DNA of 7,850 nucleotides, from positions 1 through 7,850 of the forward strand of contig DGHT01000031.1 in assembly GCA_002392765.1 (NCBI GenBank), written 5' to 3'. The notes under the pieces are model-generated. The model did not search any database, was not told the DNA's origin, and saw nothing but the letters and a program-made list of their open reading frames with translations. This DNA comes from Verrucomicrobia bacterium UBA3841 (GTDB lineage: Bacteria; Verrucomicrobiota; Kiritimatiellia; RFP12; UBA1067). This document shows, in pieces, positions 1-5,381 of this stretch (positions within the stretch are counted from its first letter, which is position 1; every line of letters starts with the position of its first letter). The position numbers were made by a program, and so were the translations under genes.

Positions 1-30
1 CGCGCCTCTGCGTGAGACAAAAACCTGCGC

Positions 31-110
31 GGCGGACGCACAGGGTATCCCCCTCGCACGGCGAGTCCGCGAAGCGGATGCTCTGGCAGGGGTGCGCGTC
101 CCTCCCCGGG
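31..110. repeat. GC-rich structured element with a cloverleaf-like fold
   Basis: An outer stem pairs 34-42 with 93-101 (GGACGCACA against TGCGCGTCC, one A.C mismatch). Inside it CCCC (49-52) pairs with GGGG (89-92). Within that stem three hairpins follow each other with no unpaired base between them: CTCGC-ACG-GCGAG (53-65), TCCGC-GAA-GCGGA (66-78) and TGC-TCTG-GCA (79-88). No open frame of note crosses it. It lacks tRNA hallmarks such as a TTCGA-type T-loop, so it is not called a tRNA. It may be a REP-like intergenic repeat or a structured RNA end. The fold is read directly from the bases; any role is unknown. Bases 1-30 hold nothing that I recognise. Confidence 0.5.
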
Positions 111-137
111 TTTTGTAATTTCTGTTTCTAAAACCCC

Positions 138-162
138 GCCCTTGCTTTTGCAAGGGCTTTTT
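138..162 (+). terminator. Rho-independent terminator
   Basis: A perfect 8-bp stem, GCCCTTGC (138-145) and GCAAGGGC (150-157), closes a TTTT loop and is followed directly by five T (158-162). It would end transcription entering from the left, from a gene outside the window. The T-tract runs into the -10 box of the next promoter. Confidence 0.85.
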
Positions 163-170
163 GCTATAAT
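142..170 (+). promoter_or_regulatory. Putative promoter of the first DUF4160/DUF2442 module
   Basis: A perfect TATAAT lies at 165-170. Seventeen bases upstream is TTGCTT (142-147), a weak -35 matching three of six positions and lying inside the terminator stem. Transcription would start near 177 and read into the DUF4160 remnant and DUF2442 gene. The -10 is convincing and the -35 is not. Confidence 0.5.
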
Positions 171-189
171 TCTCCTGTTCGGTTGAGGG

Positions 190-312
190 GTGGACAAGGA
201 TGATGTTGACCGGATCAGGGGGTGGATGAGCATACACAGAGAAGAGCTGTTTGCCAACTGGAAACTGCTTGGAGAAGAGGGGACGTATTTCAAGATCGAA
301 CCGCTGCGTTGA
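190..312 (+). pseudogene. C-terminal remnant (or mini-form) of a DUF4160 protein
   Basis: The frame is open from a possible GTG at 190, with an ATG at 226, to TGA 310-312. It encodes a segment of the type W-M-S-I-H-R-E-E-L-F-A-N-W-K-L-L ending in F-K-I-E-P-L-R, which resembles the C-terminal end of DUF4160 proteins. Those are normally about 80 residues; only 28 to 40 remain here. Neither start has a good ribosome binding site. The stop lies 15 nt before the DUF2442 start, the usual order for these paired families. It is probably a truncated gene, though a true short form cannot be excluded because a homologous piece of similar size precedes the second DUF2442 gene. The family call rests on motif memory. 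Confidence 0.5.
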
Positions 313-327
313 ACAAGGAGTTCCGAC

Positions 328-585
328 ATGAATGTTCTGCATCAAGTTGTAAAGGCTGAGCCGGTTGATGATCGGCATGTCATGGTGTCGTTTGAAAATG
401 GCGCAGTTGGAATCTTTGACTGTTCTCCATATTTCAAGGATGATTATTGGGGGGCCCTGCGTGATCCGGCGTTCTTTGGACAGGTGCGCGCAGAATGCGG
501 TACGCTTTGCTGGCCGAATGACATAGACATAGACCCCGAAGAAATCTGGGAAGACTGCGATTTGACGGTGAAAGGGCAAATGTAG
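328..585 (+). CDS. DUF2442 domain protein, copy 1
   Basis: This small protein of 85 residues is nearly all one DUF2442 domain. It shows the family pattern: an N-terminal V-x-x-x-E-P stretch, F-E-N-G-A-V-G-I-F-D-C (residues 22-32) followed by a P-Y motif, and C-W-P-N-D-I-D-I-D-P-E-E near the C-terminus, matching the usual W-P-x-G-x-D-x-x-P-x-x-x-Y. The ATG is preceded by AAGGAG (315-320) at 7 nt spacing, which fixes the start. DUF2442 genes commonly sit next to DUF4160 genes, and such pairs have been suggested to be toxin-antitoxin-like. No biochemical role is established, and here the partner is only a fragment. No signal peptide or membrane segment is seen. Confidence 0.8.
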   Translation: MNVLHQVVKAEPVDDRHVMVSFENGAVGIFDCSPYFKDDYWGALRDPAFFGQVRAECGTLCWPNDIDIDPEEIWEDCDLTVKGQM

Positions 586-626
586 TATGATTTCTGTGTC
601 TTGCGGGAAACCGCGCGACAATCTGA

Positions 627-735
627 TCTTTACCATACTCCCGGGCGTTCATTGACTTGCGCACAGATGAGCTCATGTTGAACTGGAAGCTCTGTATGGA
701 AGGCAAAGACGTTGTCTGGATTGATCCGATTCGCT
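627..735 (+). pseudogene. C-terminal remnant of a second DUF4160 protein
   Basis: The frame is open from just after a TGA at 624-626 to TAA 733-735. It contains R-A-F-I-D-L-R-T-D-E-L-M-L-N-W-K-L and ends in V-W-I-D-P-I-R, which aligns with the fragment at 190-312 (shared E-L-x-x-N-W-K-L, and I-x-P-x-R at the end). There is no start codon with a ribosome binding site, and the N-terminal half of the family is missing. The next DUF2442 gene begins 12 nt after its stop. It is most likely a decayed partner gene. A 22-codon frame at 587-655 in another register may be part of the same decay. Confidence 0.5.
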
Positions 736-742
736 AAGGAGG
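736..742 (+). promoter_or_regulatory. Ribosome binding site deciding the start of DUF2442 copy 2
   Basis: A full AAGGAGG lies 5 nt before ATG 748. An in-frame ATG at 712 lies upstream inside the DUF4160 remnant and has no such site, so 748 is preferred. Confidence 0.8.
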
Positions 743-747
743 TTGCC

Positions 748-990
748 ATGATGATGAATCGTGTAAAAGAAGTGCATGCTCTTCCGAACTACCGATTGGA
801 CATACTATTTCGAAACGGTGAAAGAGGAGTGTTTGACTGCAATCCATATCGCGGGTACGAGAGCCTTGCGGGAATATGGGACGATGGTCGGTTTGAGAAA
901 GTAATAGCCGATCATGGTACGGTTATGTGGCCTGGCGGTGAAGACCTTTGTCCAGATGAGGTCTACGATTTATCGGTTAAGATAAAATAG
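748..990 (+). CDS. DUF2442 domain protein, copy 2
   Basis: An 80-residue protein consisting of one DUF2442 domain, a diverged paralogue of copy 1. Family signatures are N-Y-R-L-D-I-L-F-R-N-G-E-R-G-V-F-D-C-N-P-Y in the N-terminal half and T-V-M-W-P-G-G-E-D-L-C-P-D-E-V-Y near the end. The start at 748 follows from the AAGGAGG site. It stands behind a DUF4160 fragment, as copy 1 does, so the region is a tandem pair of the same two-gene module. The function of the family is not known. The coding sequence is more AT-rich than the aromatic operon downstream, in keeping with accessory DNA. Confidence 0.8.
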   Translation: MMMNRVKEVHALPNYRLDILFRNGERGVFDCNPYRGYESLAGIWDDGRFEKVIADHGTVMWPGGEDLCPDEVYDLSVKIK

Positions 991-1010
991 CCGCGCTCGC
1001 GGCAGATTTT
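990..1010 (+). terminator. Weak candidate terminator after DUF2442 copy 2
   Basis: GCCGC (990-994) and GCGGC (999-1003) form a short GC stem with a GCTC loop, followed by AGATTTT. The stem is only 5 bp and the T run is short and interrupted, so this is plausible rather than firm. Confidence 0.4.
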
Positions 1011-1036
1011 ATAATTCGCAATTCGAAAAAATCTTC

Positions 1037-1065
1037 TTTACATCAAAGCCGTGAAATGATAGAAT
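1037..1065 (+). promoter_or_regulatory. Promoter of the pheA-aroF-murE operon
   Basis: TTTACA (1037-1042, five of six to consensus) and TAGAAT (1060-1065, five of six) are separated by exactly 17 nt. The predicted start near 1072 leaves a short leader before the AGGAA ribosome binding site (1076-1080) of the leader peptide. This is the best promoter match in the window. Confidence 0.75.
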
Positions 1066-1085
1066 AATCGTCAACAGGAAATCTT

Positions 1086-1157
1086 ATGCAAAAGCAAAAC
1101 ATGTTCGGTTTCTACTTTGGCTTTTACTTTGCGTTCTGGGAGCGCAAGGCGGGCTAG
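1086..1157 (+). CDS. Aromatic-rich leader peptide controlling pheA (pheL-like)
   Basis: A 23-codon gene from ATG 1086 to TAG 1155-1157, with AGGAA 5 nt upstream of the start. Residues 7-18 read FGFYFGFYFAFW: six Phe, two Tyr and one Trp in twelve codons. The E. coli pheA leader peptide is similarly packed with Phe. The gene sits between a strong promoter and a rho-independent terminator placed just before pheA. Its product probably has no function of its own: the ribosome translating it would sense charged tRNA-Phe (and Tyr/Trp) and so set read-through into the operon. The last five residues before the stop are E-R-K-A-G, and the codons there (1148-1153, GGCGGG) can base-pair with the terminator arm. 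Homology to pheL is not claimed, only the same design. Confidence 0.85.
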   Translation: MQKQNMFGFYFGFYFAFWERKAG

Positions 1158-1211
1158 GCCGTTCTTCAAATTCGCTTTCGCATTTGAAAGAATCACGAAC
1201 CGACCCCCGCC
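1148..1211 (+). promoter_or_regulatory. Antiterminator arrangement of the pheA attenuator
   Basis: GGCGGG (1148-1153), overlapping the last leader codons, is perfectly complementary to CCCGCC (1206-1211), which is also part of the left arm of the terminator. The two pairings exclude each other. Between them TTCTTCAAAT (1162-1171) pairs with ATTTGAAAGAA (1182-1192) with one bulged A, which brings the outer arms together. A ribosome stalled on Phe codons at 1104-1136 would leave 1148-1153 free, whereas one at the stop codon would cover it. Pairings are seen in the sequence; the mechanism is inferred. Confidence 0.65.
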
Positions 1212-1237
1212 GCAAGACAAGGCGAGGGTTTTCGTTT
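1204..1237 (+). terminator. Attenuator terminator ahead of pheA
   Basis: CCCCCGCC (1204-1211) pairs with GGCGAGGG (1221-1228) with one C.A mismatch and a 9-nt loop, followed by TTTTCGTTT (1229-1237). It lies between the leader peptide stop and the pheA ribosome binding site (AAGGA, 1241-1245), where a conditional terminator would be expected. Confidence 0.75.
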
Positions 1238-1250
1238 ATAAAGGAAAACG

Positions 1251-2399
1251 ATGGAAAATCTGAAAACAATAAGAGAGCAAATAGACGGGATCGACGCCGA
1301 GATCGCCTCTCTCGTCAAGAAGAGGCTCATGCTGGCATCCGAGGTCGCGCAGGCCAAGATGCAGTCGGGCGCCGCCATACTGGATCCGGCGCGCGAAAGA
1401 TCGATTCTCGCGCGCGTCGCCGATATGGTCGGACCGGATTATGAAAACGCGGCGCTAAGGATATTCCAGACCCTTTTCGAGATTTCGCGCGCCCGTCAGA
1501 GGATCGCCATGAACGGGGAGAATTCTCTCGCCTCGAACATCAGAAAGATTTGCGCCGAAACCCCGGCAGCCTTCCCTGAAAGGGCTATCGTAGCCTGTCC
1601 GGGAACCGAGGGCTCATACGCGCAGCAGGCGATTTCCCTTATTTTCAAACTTCCCGCCATCGTGTACATAAACGGATTCGAAAAGGTGTTCGACGCGGTC
1701 GAGCAGGGGTTGTGTCCGTACGGGATACTCCCGATCGAGAATTCCGCCGCGGGAAGCGTCGCGCAGGTGTACGACCTCATGGTCAAGCACCGTTTTTCGA
1801 TAGTGAAAGCCCTGAAGCTGAAAGTTAACCACGTCCTGCTGGGCGCAAGGGGAGCGAAGCTCGGCGACATAAGCGCGGTTTCCAGCCATCCGCACGCGCT
1901 GGCGCAGTGTTCGAAGTTTTTCAAAAGCCATCCCGGGATCAAGACCGCTCCGGCCGACAACACCGCCGGCGCCGCGAAGGAGCTGGCCAAATCGCCGGAT
2001 ATGCACAGGGCGGTGATCGCGTCCAGGGCGTGCGCCGAACTGTACGGGCTCGACATCCTGGCCGAGGACATCGCCGACGCGGCGTACAACTACACCCGGT
2101 TCATCTGCATTTCCAAGACTCCCCAGATATTCCCCGCCGCGAACAAGATTTCCGTCATGATGAGTCTCGCCCACAGGCCGGGAACGCTGAACGGAATAAT
2201 CTCGCGCTTCGCCGCGGTCGGCGTGAATCTGACGAAGCTGGAATCTAGACCGATACCGGGGATGGATTTCGAATTCCGTTTCACGTTTGAATTCGAGGCG
2301 AGCGCGAGGGACGAGGCGGTTCTGCGTCTTCTCGCGGAATTAGCCGACGATCCGCAGATCGAACATTTCACTTTTCTTGGCGCATACGAAGAAAAATAA
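1251..2399 (+). CDS. pheA: Bifunctional chorismate mutase/prephenate dehydratase (P-protein)
   Basis: Cytoplasmic enzyme that turns chorismate into prephenate and then phenylpyruvate, the committed steps to phenylalanine. The 382-residue length is normal for the fused form. Residues 1-90 are an AroQ-type chorismate mutase with the expected active-site set (R8, R25, K36, R48, E49, Q83 by alignment to the E. coli domain). Residues about 112-290 are prephenate dehydratase: C-P-G-T-E-G-S-Y-A, L-P-I-E-N-S-A-A-G-S-V (160-170) and the catalytic Y-T-R-F (281-284). Residues about 299-382 are an ACT domain with the E-S-R-P effector motif (331-334), so feedback inhibition by phenylalanine is likely. The usual G-A-L-V motif reads G-T-L-N (311-314). 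AAGGA lies 5 nt before the ATG. It is the first structural gene after the Phe-rich leader and attenuator, and aroF begins 12 nt after its stop. Confidence 0.95.
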   Translation: MENLKTIREQIDGIDAEIASLVKKRLMLASEVAQAKMQSGAAILDPARERSILARVADMVGPDYENAALRIFQTLFEISRARQRIAMNGENSLASNIRKICAETPAAFPERAIVACPGTEGSYAQQAISLIFKLPAIVYINGFEKVFDAVEQGLCPYGILPIENSAAGSVAQVYDLMVKHRFSIVKALKLKVNHVLLGARGAKLGDISAVSSHPHALAQCSKFFKSHPGIKTAPADNTAGAAKELAKSPDMHRAVIASRACAELYGLDILAEDIADAAYNYTRFICISKTPQIFPAANKISVMMSLAHRPGTLNGIISRFAAVGVNLTKLESRPIPGMDFEFRFTFEFEASARDEAVLRLLAELADDPQIEHFTFLGAYEEK

Positions 2400-2411
2400 G
2401 GAGGTTACGCC

Positions 2412-3428
2412 ATGATCATACTGATAAAAAAGGATGCCGAAGAGTCGCAGGTCGAGAACCTGCTCGGCCTGCTCAAATCGAAACATATAGAGCCGATGGT
2501 CAGCCGCGGCGCGCTGCAGACCGTGATCGGCTGCGTCGGCGACGTCGCAGAACTCGATCCGGGCGTCATCGAGGCCCTCGATGTCGTCGAGAGCGTGCAG
2601 AGAATCCAGGAGCCGTACAAGGCCGCCAACCGCAAGTTCCATCCGGATCCGACGACGGTCGACTGCTCCGGCGTGAAGATAGGAGGCGGCGCGTTCGCCG
2701 TGATCGCGGGGCCGTGCTCCGTTGAAAGCGAAGAGCAGATTATCTCGGTCGCCCGCAGCGTGAAGGCGTCCGGCGCCACAATGCTGCGCGGTGGCGCATT
2801 CAAACCGCGCACTTCGCCGTATTCTTTCCAGGGACTGGGCAGACGCGGACTGGAAATGCTTTCCGCCGCCAAGAAGGAAACCGGACTGCCGGTCGTCACC
2901 GAGCTTATGGATTTCGCCGACATAGAATTGTTCAACGACGTGGACGTGATCCAGATCGGCGCGCGCAACATGCAGAACTTCAATCTCCTCAAGGAAGTCG
3001 GATCCTACACTAAAAAGCCGATTCTTCTAAAGCGGGGGATGTGCGCGACATTGCAGGAGCTTTTGATGAGCGCCGAATACATCATGGCAAGCGGGAATCC
3101 GAATGTGATTCTCTGCGAGCGCGGAATAAGGACGTATGAAACGGCGATGCGCAACACGCTGGATTTGGGGGTGGTGCCGGTGCTGCGCCGTCTGACGCAT
3201 CTGCCCGTCGTCGTCGATCCGTCGCACGCGACCGGCTACGCCTACCTCGTCGATCCCGTAGGCGTCGCGGCGGCCGCGATCGGAGCCGACGGTCTCATAA
3301 TCGAAGTCCACAACGATCCGCCGAAAGCGAAATGCGACGGTGCGCAGTCGCAGACGCCCGCGATGTTCGATGCGATGATGAAACGGGTCCGCCGCGTCAG
3401 GGAGGCGCTGTCGGCTCCGTGCGTCTGA
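2412..3428 (+). CDS. aroF: DAHP synthase, type I-beta, with N-terminal ferredoxin-like domain
   Basis: Condenses phosphoenolpyruvate and erythrose 4-phosphate to 3-deoxy-D-arabino-heptulosonate 7-phosphate, the entry step of the shikimate pathway. At 338 residues it has the length and numbering of the Thermotoga maritima enzyme. Residues 1-70 form the ferredoxin-like regulatory domain; the barrel follows. Metal ligands are C102 (A-G-P-C-S), H272 (D-P-S-H-A-T-G), E298 (I-I-E-V-H) and D309 (C-D-G). Substrate motifs include K-P-R-T-S-P-Y-S-F-Q-G (131-141), Q-I-G-A-R-N-M-Q (181-188) and L-K-R-G-M (206-210). The N-terminal domain of this class mediates allosteric inhibition by Tyr or Phe. AAGGAGG (2398-2404) overlaps the pheA stop and precedes the ATG by 7 nt. 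Co-transcription with pheA puts pathway entry and the Phe branch under the same attenuator. Confidence 0.95.
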   Translation: MIILIKKDAEESQVENLLGLLKSKHIEPMVSRGALQTVIGCVGDVAELDPGVIEALDVVESVQRIQEPYKAANRKFHPDPTTVDCSGVKIGGGAFAVIAGPCSVESEEQIISVARSVKASGATMLRGGAFKPRTSPYSFQGLGRRGLEMLSAAKKETGLPVVTELMDFADIELFNDVDVIQIGARNMQNFNLLKEVGSYTKKPILLKRGMCATLQELLMSAEYIMASGNPNVILCERGIRTYETAMRNTLDLGVVPVLRRLTHLPVVVDPSHATGYAYLVDPVGVAAAAIGADGLIIEVHNDPPKAKCDGAQSQTPAMFDAMMKRVRRVREALSAPCV

Positions 3429-3429
3429 C

Positions 3430-4569
3430 ATGAGATTCTACGGAATAACGGGCACGAACGGCAAGACGACCACGGCGTGGATTCTCGCCGAATTCCTCAA
3501 GGCCGCCTACATCACCACCGTGGAGGTCAACACGCTCTCCAGGCGTTTCTCCACGGGGTACACCACGCCTCCCCTCGACATGCTCAAGCGGATCTACGCC
3601 GAGATGGAGGAGGCGGGGGCGAAAGACTGCGTAATGGAAGTGTCCAGCCACGCGATATGCCAGAACCGCGTCGGTTTCGGCACGGTCACGAAATTCTCTG
3701 GCGGGGCGTTCACGAACATCAGCGAGGACCATCTCGACTACCACAAGACGATGGAGGCGTATTTCCAGGTCAAACTGGATTTCGCGCGCCGGATCGCGGA
3801 AGGGGTGTCGGCCGGCCCGTCTTCGGGAAGGCGCGATTTACCTCCGTACGTAGTCTGTATGGACGGCGAAGGCGCCGGACGGATGCTGGAGGAGGTCGGG
3901 AAACTGCCGCTGAACGTCCTGCCGGTCACGGTGAAGCATCCGAAGTTCGACCTTGCCGGATTGCAGCTCGCCGGAGAATACAACAAGTCGAACGTTCTCG
4001 TCGCCGCCGCGCTCGCCGAGGCCGCCGGGGTGCCGCACGGCGAGATACAGCGGACAATCCCGACCTTGAAGCCCCGATGGGGAAGACTCGAGAAAATCTC
4101 CAATCCGAGGTGCCGCGCGGACGTGTATGTCGATTTCGCCCACACGCCGGACGGCATCGAGAAAGTCCTCGCCGCGGCAAGGGCGTTCACCCGCCGCCGG
4201 CTTTGGATTGTTTTCGGCGCGGGGGGCGACCGCGATCCGATGAAGCGCCCGCTGATGGGCGAAGCGGCCGCGCGCGGCGCCGACAGGATCGTCGTCACGA
4301 GCGACAATCCGCGCAGCGAGGCTCCGGAAGCGATCGCCGCGGCGATTATGGACGGCATACGGCGCGCAGGCGCGCCGCAGGAATCGGTCGCTGCGATACT
4401 CGACCGCCGCAAGGCGATAGACTACGCAATGCGGAGCGCCGGAGAAGGGGATGTGGTGCTCGTCTGTGGAAAAGGCCACGAAACCACGCAGGAGATCGCC
4501 GGCGTCAAATATCCGTTCGACGACCGCAGGGAAGTGTCGTCCGCAATGTCCGCAGCGCCGTCGCCGTGA
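3430..4569 (+). CDS. murE: MurE-type UDP-MurNAc-tripeptide ligase lacking the N-terminal domain
   Basis: The family adds the third amino acid, here by motif meso-diaminopimelate, to UDP-MurNAc-L-Ala-D-Glu in the cytoplasm using ATP. The 379 residues open directly with the ATP-binding domain: G-T-N-G-K-T-T (8-14), M-E-V-S-S-H (69-74), F-T-N-I-S-E-D-H-L-D-Y-H (94-105) and the carbamylated lysine position K115. The C-terminal domain has V-D-F-A-H-T-P-D-G (234-242), F-G-A-G-G-D-R-D (262-269), D-N-P-R (292-295, the diaminopimelate-type signature) and C-G-K-G-H-E (346-351). Normal MurE has about 480-500 residues; the N-terminal UDP-binding domain of about 100 residues is absent, and aroF ends 2 nt before this ATG, leaving no room for it. 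No Shine-Dalgarno is close, so translation is probably coupled to aroF. It may be a working shortened ligase, a paralogue with another substrate, or one part of a split enzyme. Confidence 0.85.
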   Translation: MRFYGITGTNGKTTTAWILAEFLKAAYITTVEVNTLSRRFSTGYTTPPLDMLKRIYAEMEEAGAKDCVMEVSSHAICQNRVGFGTVTKFSGGAFTNISEDHLDYHKTMEAYFQVKLDFARRIAEGVSAGPSSGRRDLPPYVVCMDGEGAGRMLEEVGKLPLNVLPVTVKHPKFDLAGLQLAGEYNKSNVLVAAALAEAAGVPHGEIQRTIPTLKPRWGRLEKISNPRCRADVYVDFAHTPDGIEKVLAAARAFTRRRLWIVFGAGGDRDPMKRPLMGEAAARGADRIVVTSDNPRSEAPEAIAAAIMDGIRRAGAPQESVAAILDRRKAIDYAMRSAGEGDVVLVCGKGHETTQEIAGVKYPFDDRREVSSAMSAAPSP

Positions 4570-4649
4570 TTGCGGTCAAATTTGGCGCTGCTTGCGCAGA
4601 CGAGGCCATGAGGAAGCGGGTTTTGCAATCAGATATGAATTAAGAAATC

Positions 4650-4656
4650 AAGGAGG
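4650..4656 (+). promoter_or_regulatory. Ribosome binding site deciding the rph start
   Basis: A complete AAGGAGG sits 7 nt before ATG 4664. The reading frame stays open upstream into murE, but only 4664 has this site and gives the normal RNase PH N-terminus. Bases 4570-4649 show no convincing promoter or terminator, so rph may be read from the operon upstream. Confidence 0.85.
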
Positions 4657-4663
4657 TCAAGTC

Positions 4664-5377
4664 ATGAAGAAGCCGACAAAACGCAATGGCGACCGGTTGC
4701 GCCCGATAGAGTTCATCCGGAATTTCACGAAGCACGCAGCGGGAAGCGTCCTTGTAAAGTGGGGCGACACATGGGTTCTGTGTACGGCAAGCGTGGAGGA
4801 CAAAGTGCCGCCGTTTCTGAAAGACACAGGGAGGGGCTGGGTGACGGCGGAGTATTCGATGCTGCCGTCCTCGACCGGCGGCGGACGAAAGGAGCGCGAC
4901 ATCAAGAAACTGCGCCAGGACGCGCGCTCGACGGAAATCCAGCGACTCATCGGACGCAGCCTCCGCGCCGCAGTCGACACGGCCAAACTCGGCGAACGGC
5001 AAATCACCATCGACTGTGACGTCCTTCAGGCGGACGGCGGAACGCGCTGCGCCTCCATTACGGGCGGCATGGTCGCGCTGGAGGACGCCGTGGCAAAGCT
5101 GATTGCTGACGGGAAGCTCGCGGAAAGTCCGATAGTCCACCGAGTCGCCGCGGTCTCCGTGGGCGTGTGCAACGGAAAGCCTACGCTCGACCTTGACTAT
5201 GCGCTCGATTCAACGGCCGAGGTTGATATGAATGTCGTTATGACCGACGACGGCCGCTATGTGGAACTTCAGGGAACCGCCGAGCACAATCCTTTTACCG
5301 AGGAGTCGCTTGGGGCGCTTCGCGCTCTCGCCCGCAAAGGGTTGAAGCGGATTTTCGGCCTCATGAAGGAGGCATGA
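4664..5377 (+). CDS. rph: Ribonuclease PH (tRNA 3'-end phosphorolytic exoribonuclease)
   Basis: Removes nucleotides from the 3' end of tRNA precursors using phosphate as attacking group; it acts in the cytoplasm as a ring-shaped hexamer. At 237 residues it is full length. Signatures in order: G-W-V-T-A-E-Y-S-M-L-P (58-68), S-T-E-I-Q-R-L-I-G-R-S-L-R-A (89-102), D-C-D-V-L-Q-A-D-G-G-T-R (117-128), D-L-D-Y-x-x-D (176-182) with A-E-V-D-M-N-V-V-M-T (185-194), and E-L-Q-G-T-A-E (201-207). The arginines in S-L-R and G-G-T-R and the D-x-D-Y region match the phosphate-binding and catalytic parts of the family. It follows the MurE-type gene by 94 nt and ends in the sequence A-T-G-A, beyond which only methylase debris is found. 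Confidence 0.96.
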   Translation: MKKPTKRNGDRLRPIEFIRNFTKHAAGSVLVKWGDTWVLCTASVEDKVPPFLKDTGRGWVTAEYSMLPSSTGGGRKERDIKKLRQDARSTEIQRLIGRSLRAAVDTAKLGERQITIDCDVLQADGGTRCASITGGMVALEDAVAKLIADGKLAESPIVHRVAAVSVGVCNGKPTLDLDYALDSTAEVDMNVVMTDDGRYVELQGTAEHNPFTEESLGALRALARKGLKRIFGLMKEA

Positions 5378-5381
5378 TTGA

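Noticed and set aside
31..110. tRNA gene suggested by the cloverleaf-like fold
   Set aside because: No T-loop consensus, D-loop consensus or normal 7-bp anticodon loop; loops are only 3-4 nt.
601..616. GCGG-GAAA-CCGC hairpin after DUF2442 copy 1 as a terminator
   Set aside because: Only four base pairs and no T-tract follows.
1010..1015. Perfect TATAAT as the pheA promoter -10
   Set aside because: No -35-like sequence at 16-18 nt upstream; the TTTACA/TAGAAT pair at 1037-1065 is better and closer to the leader peptide.
1496..2174. Two long antisense open frames across pheA
   Set aside because: No family motifs and no ribosome binding sites; they mirror the GC-rich codons of pheA.
3477..4643. 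Long open frame (388 codons) on the + strand overlapping murE in another register
   Set aside because: Arg/Gly-rich composition typical of an out-of-frame reading of GC-rich code; the overlapping frame has clear MurE motifs.
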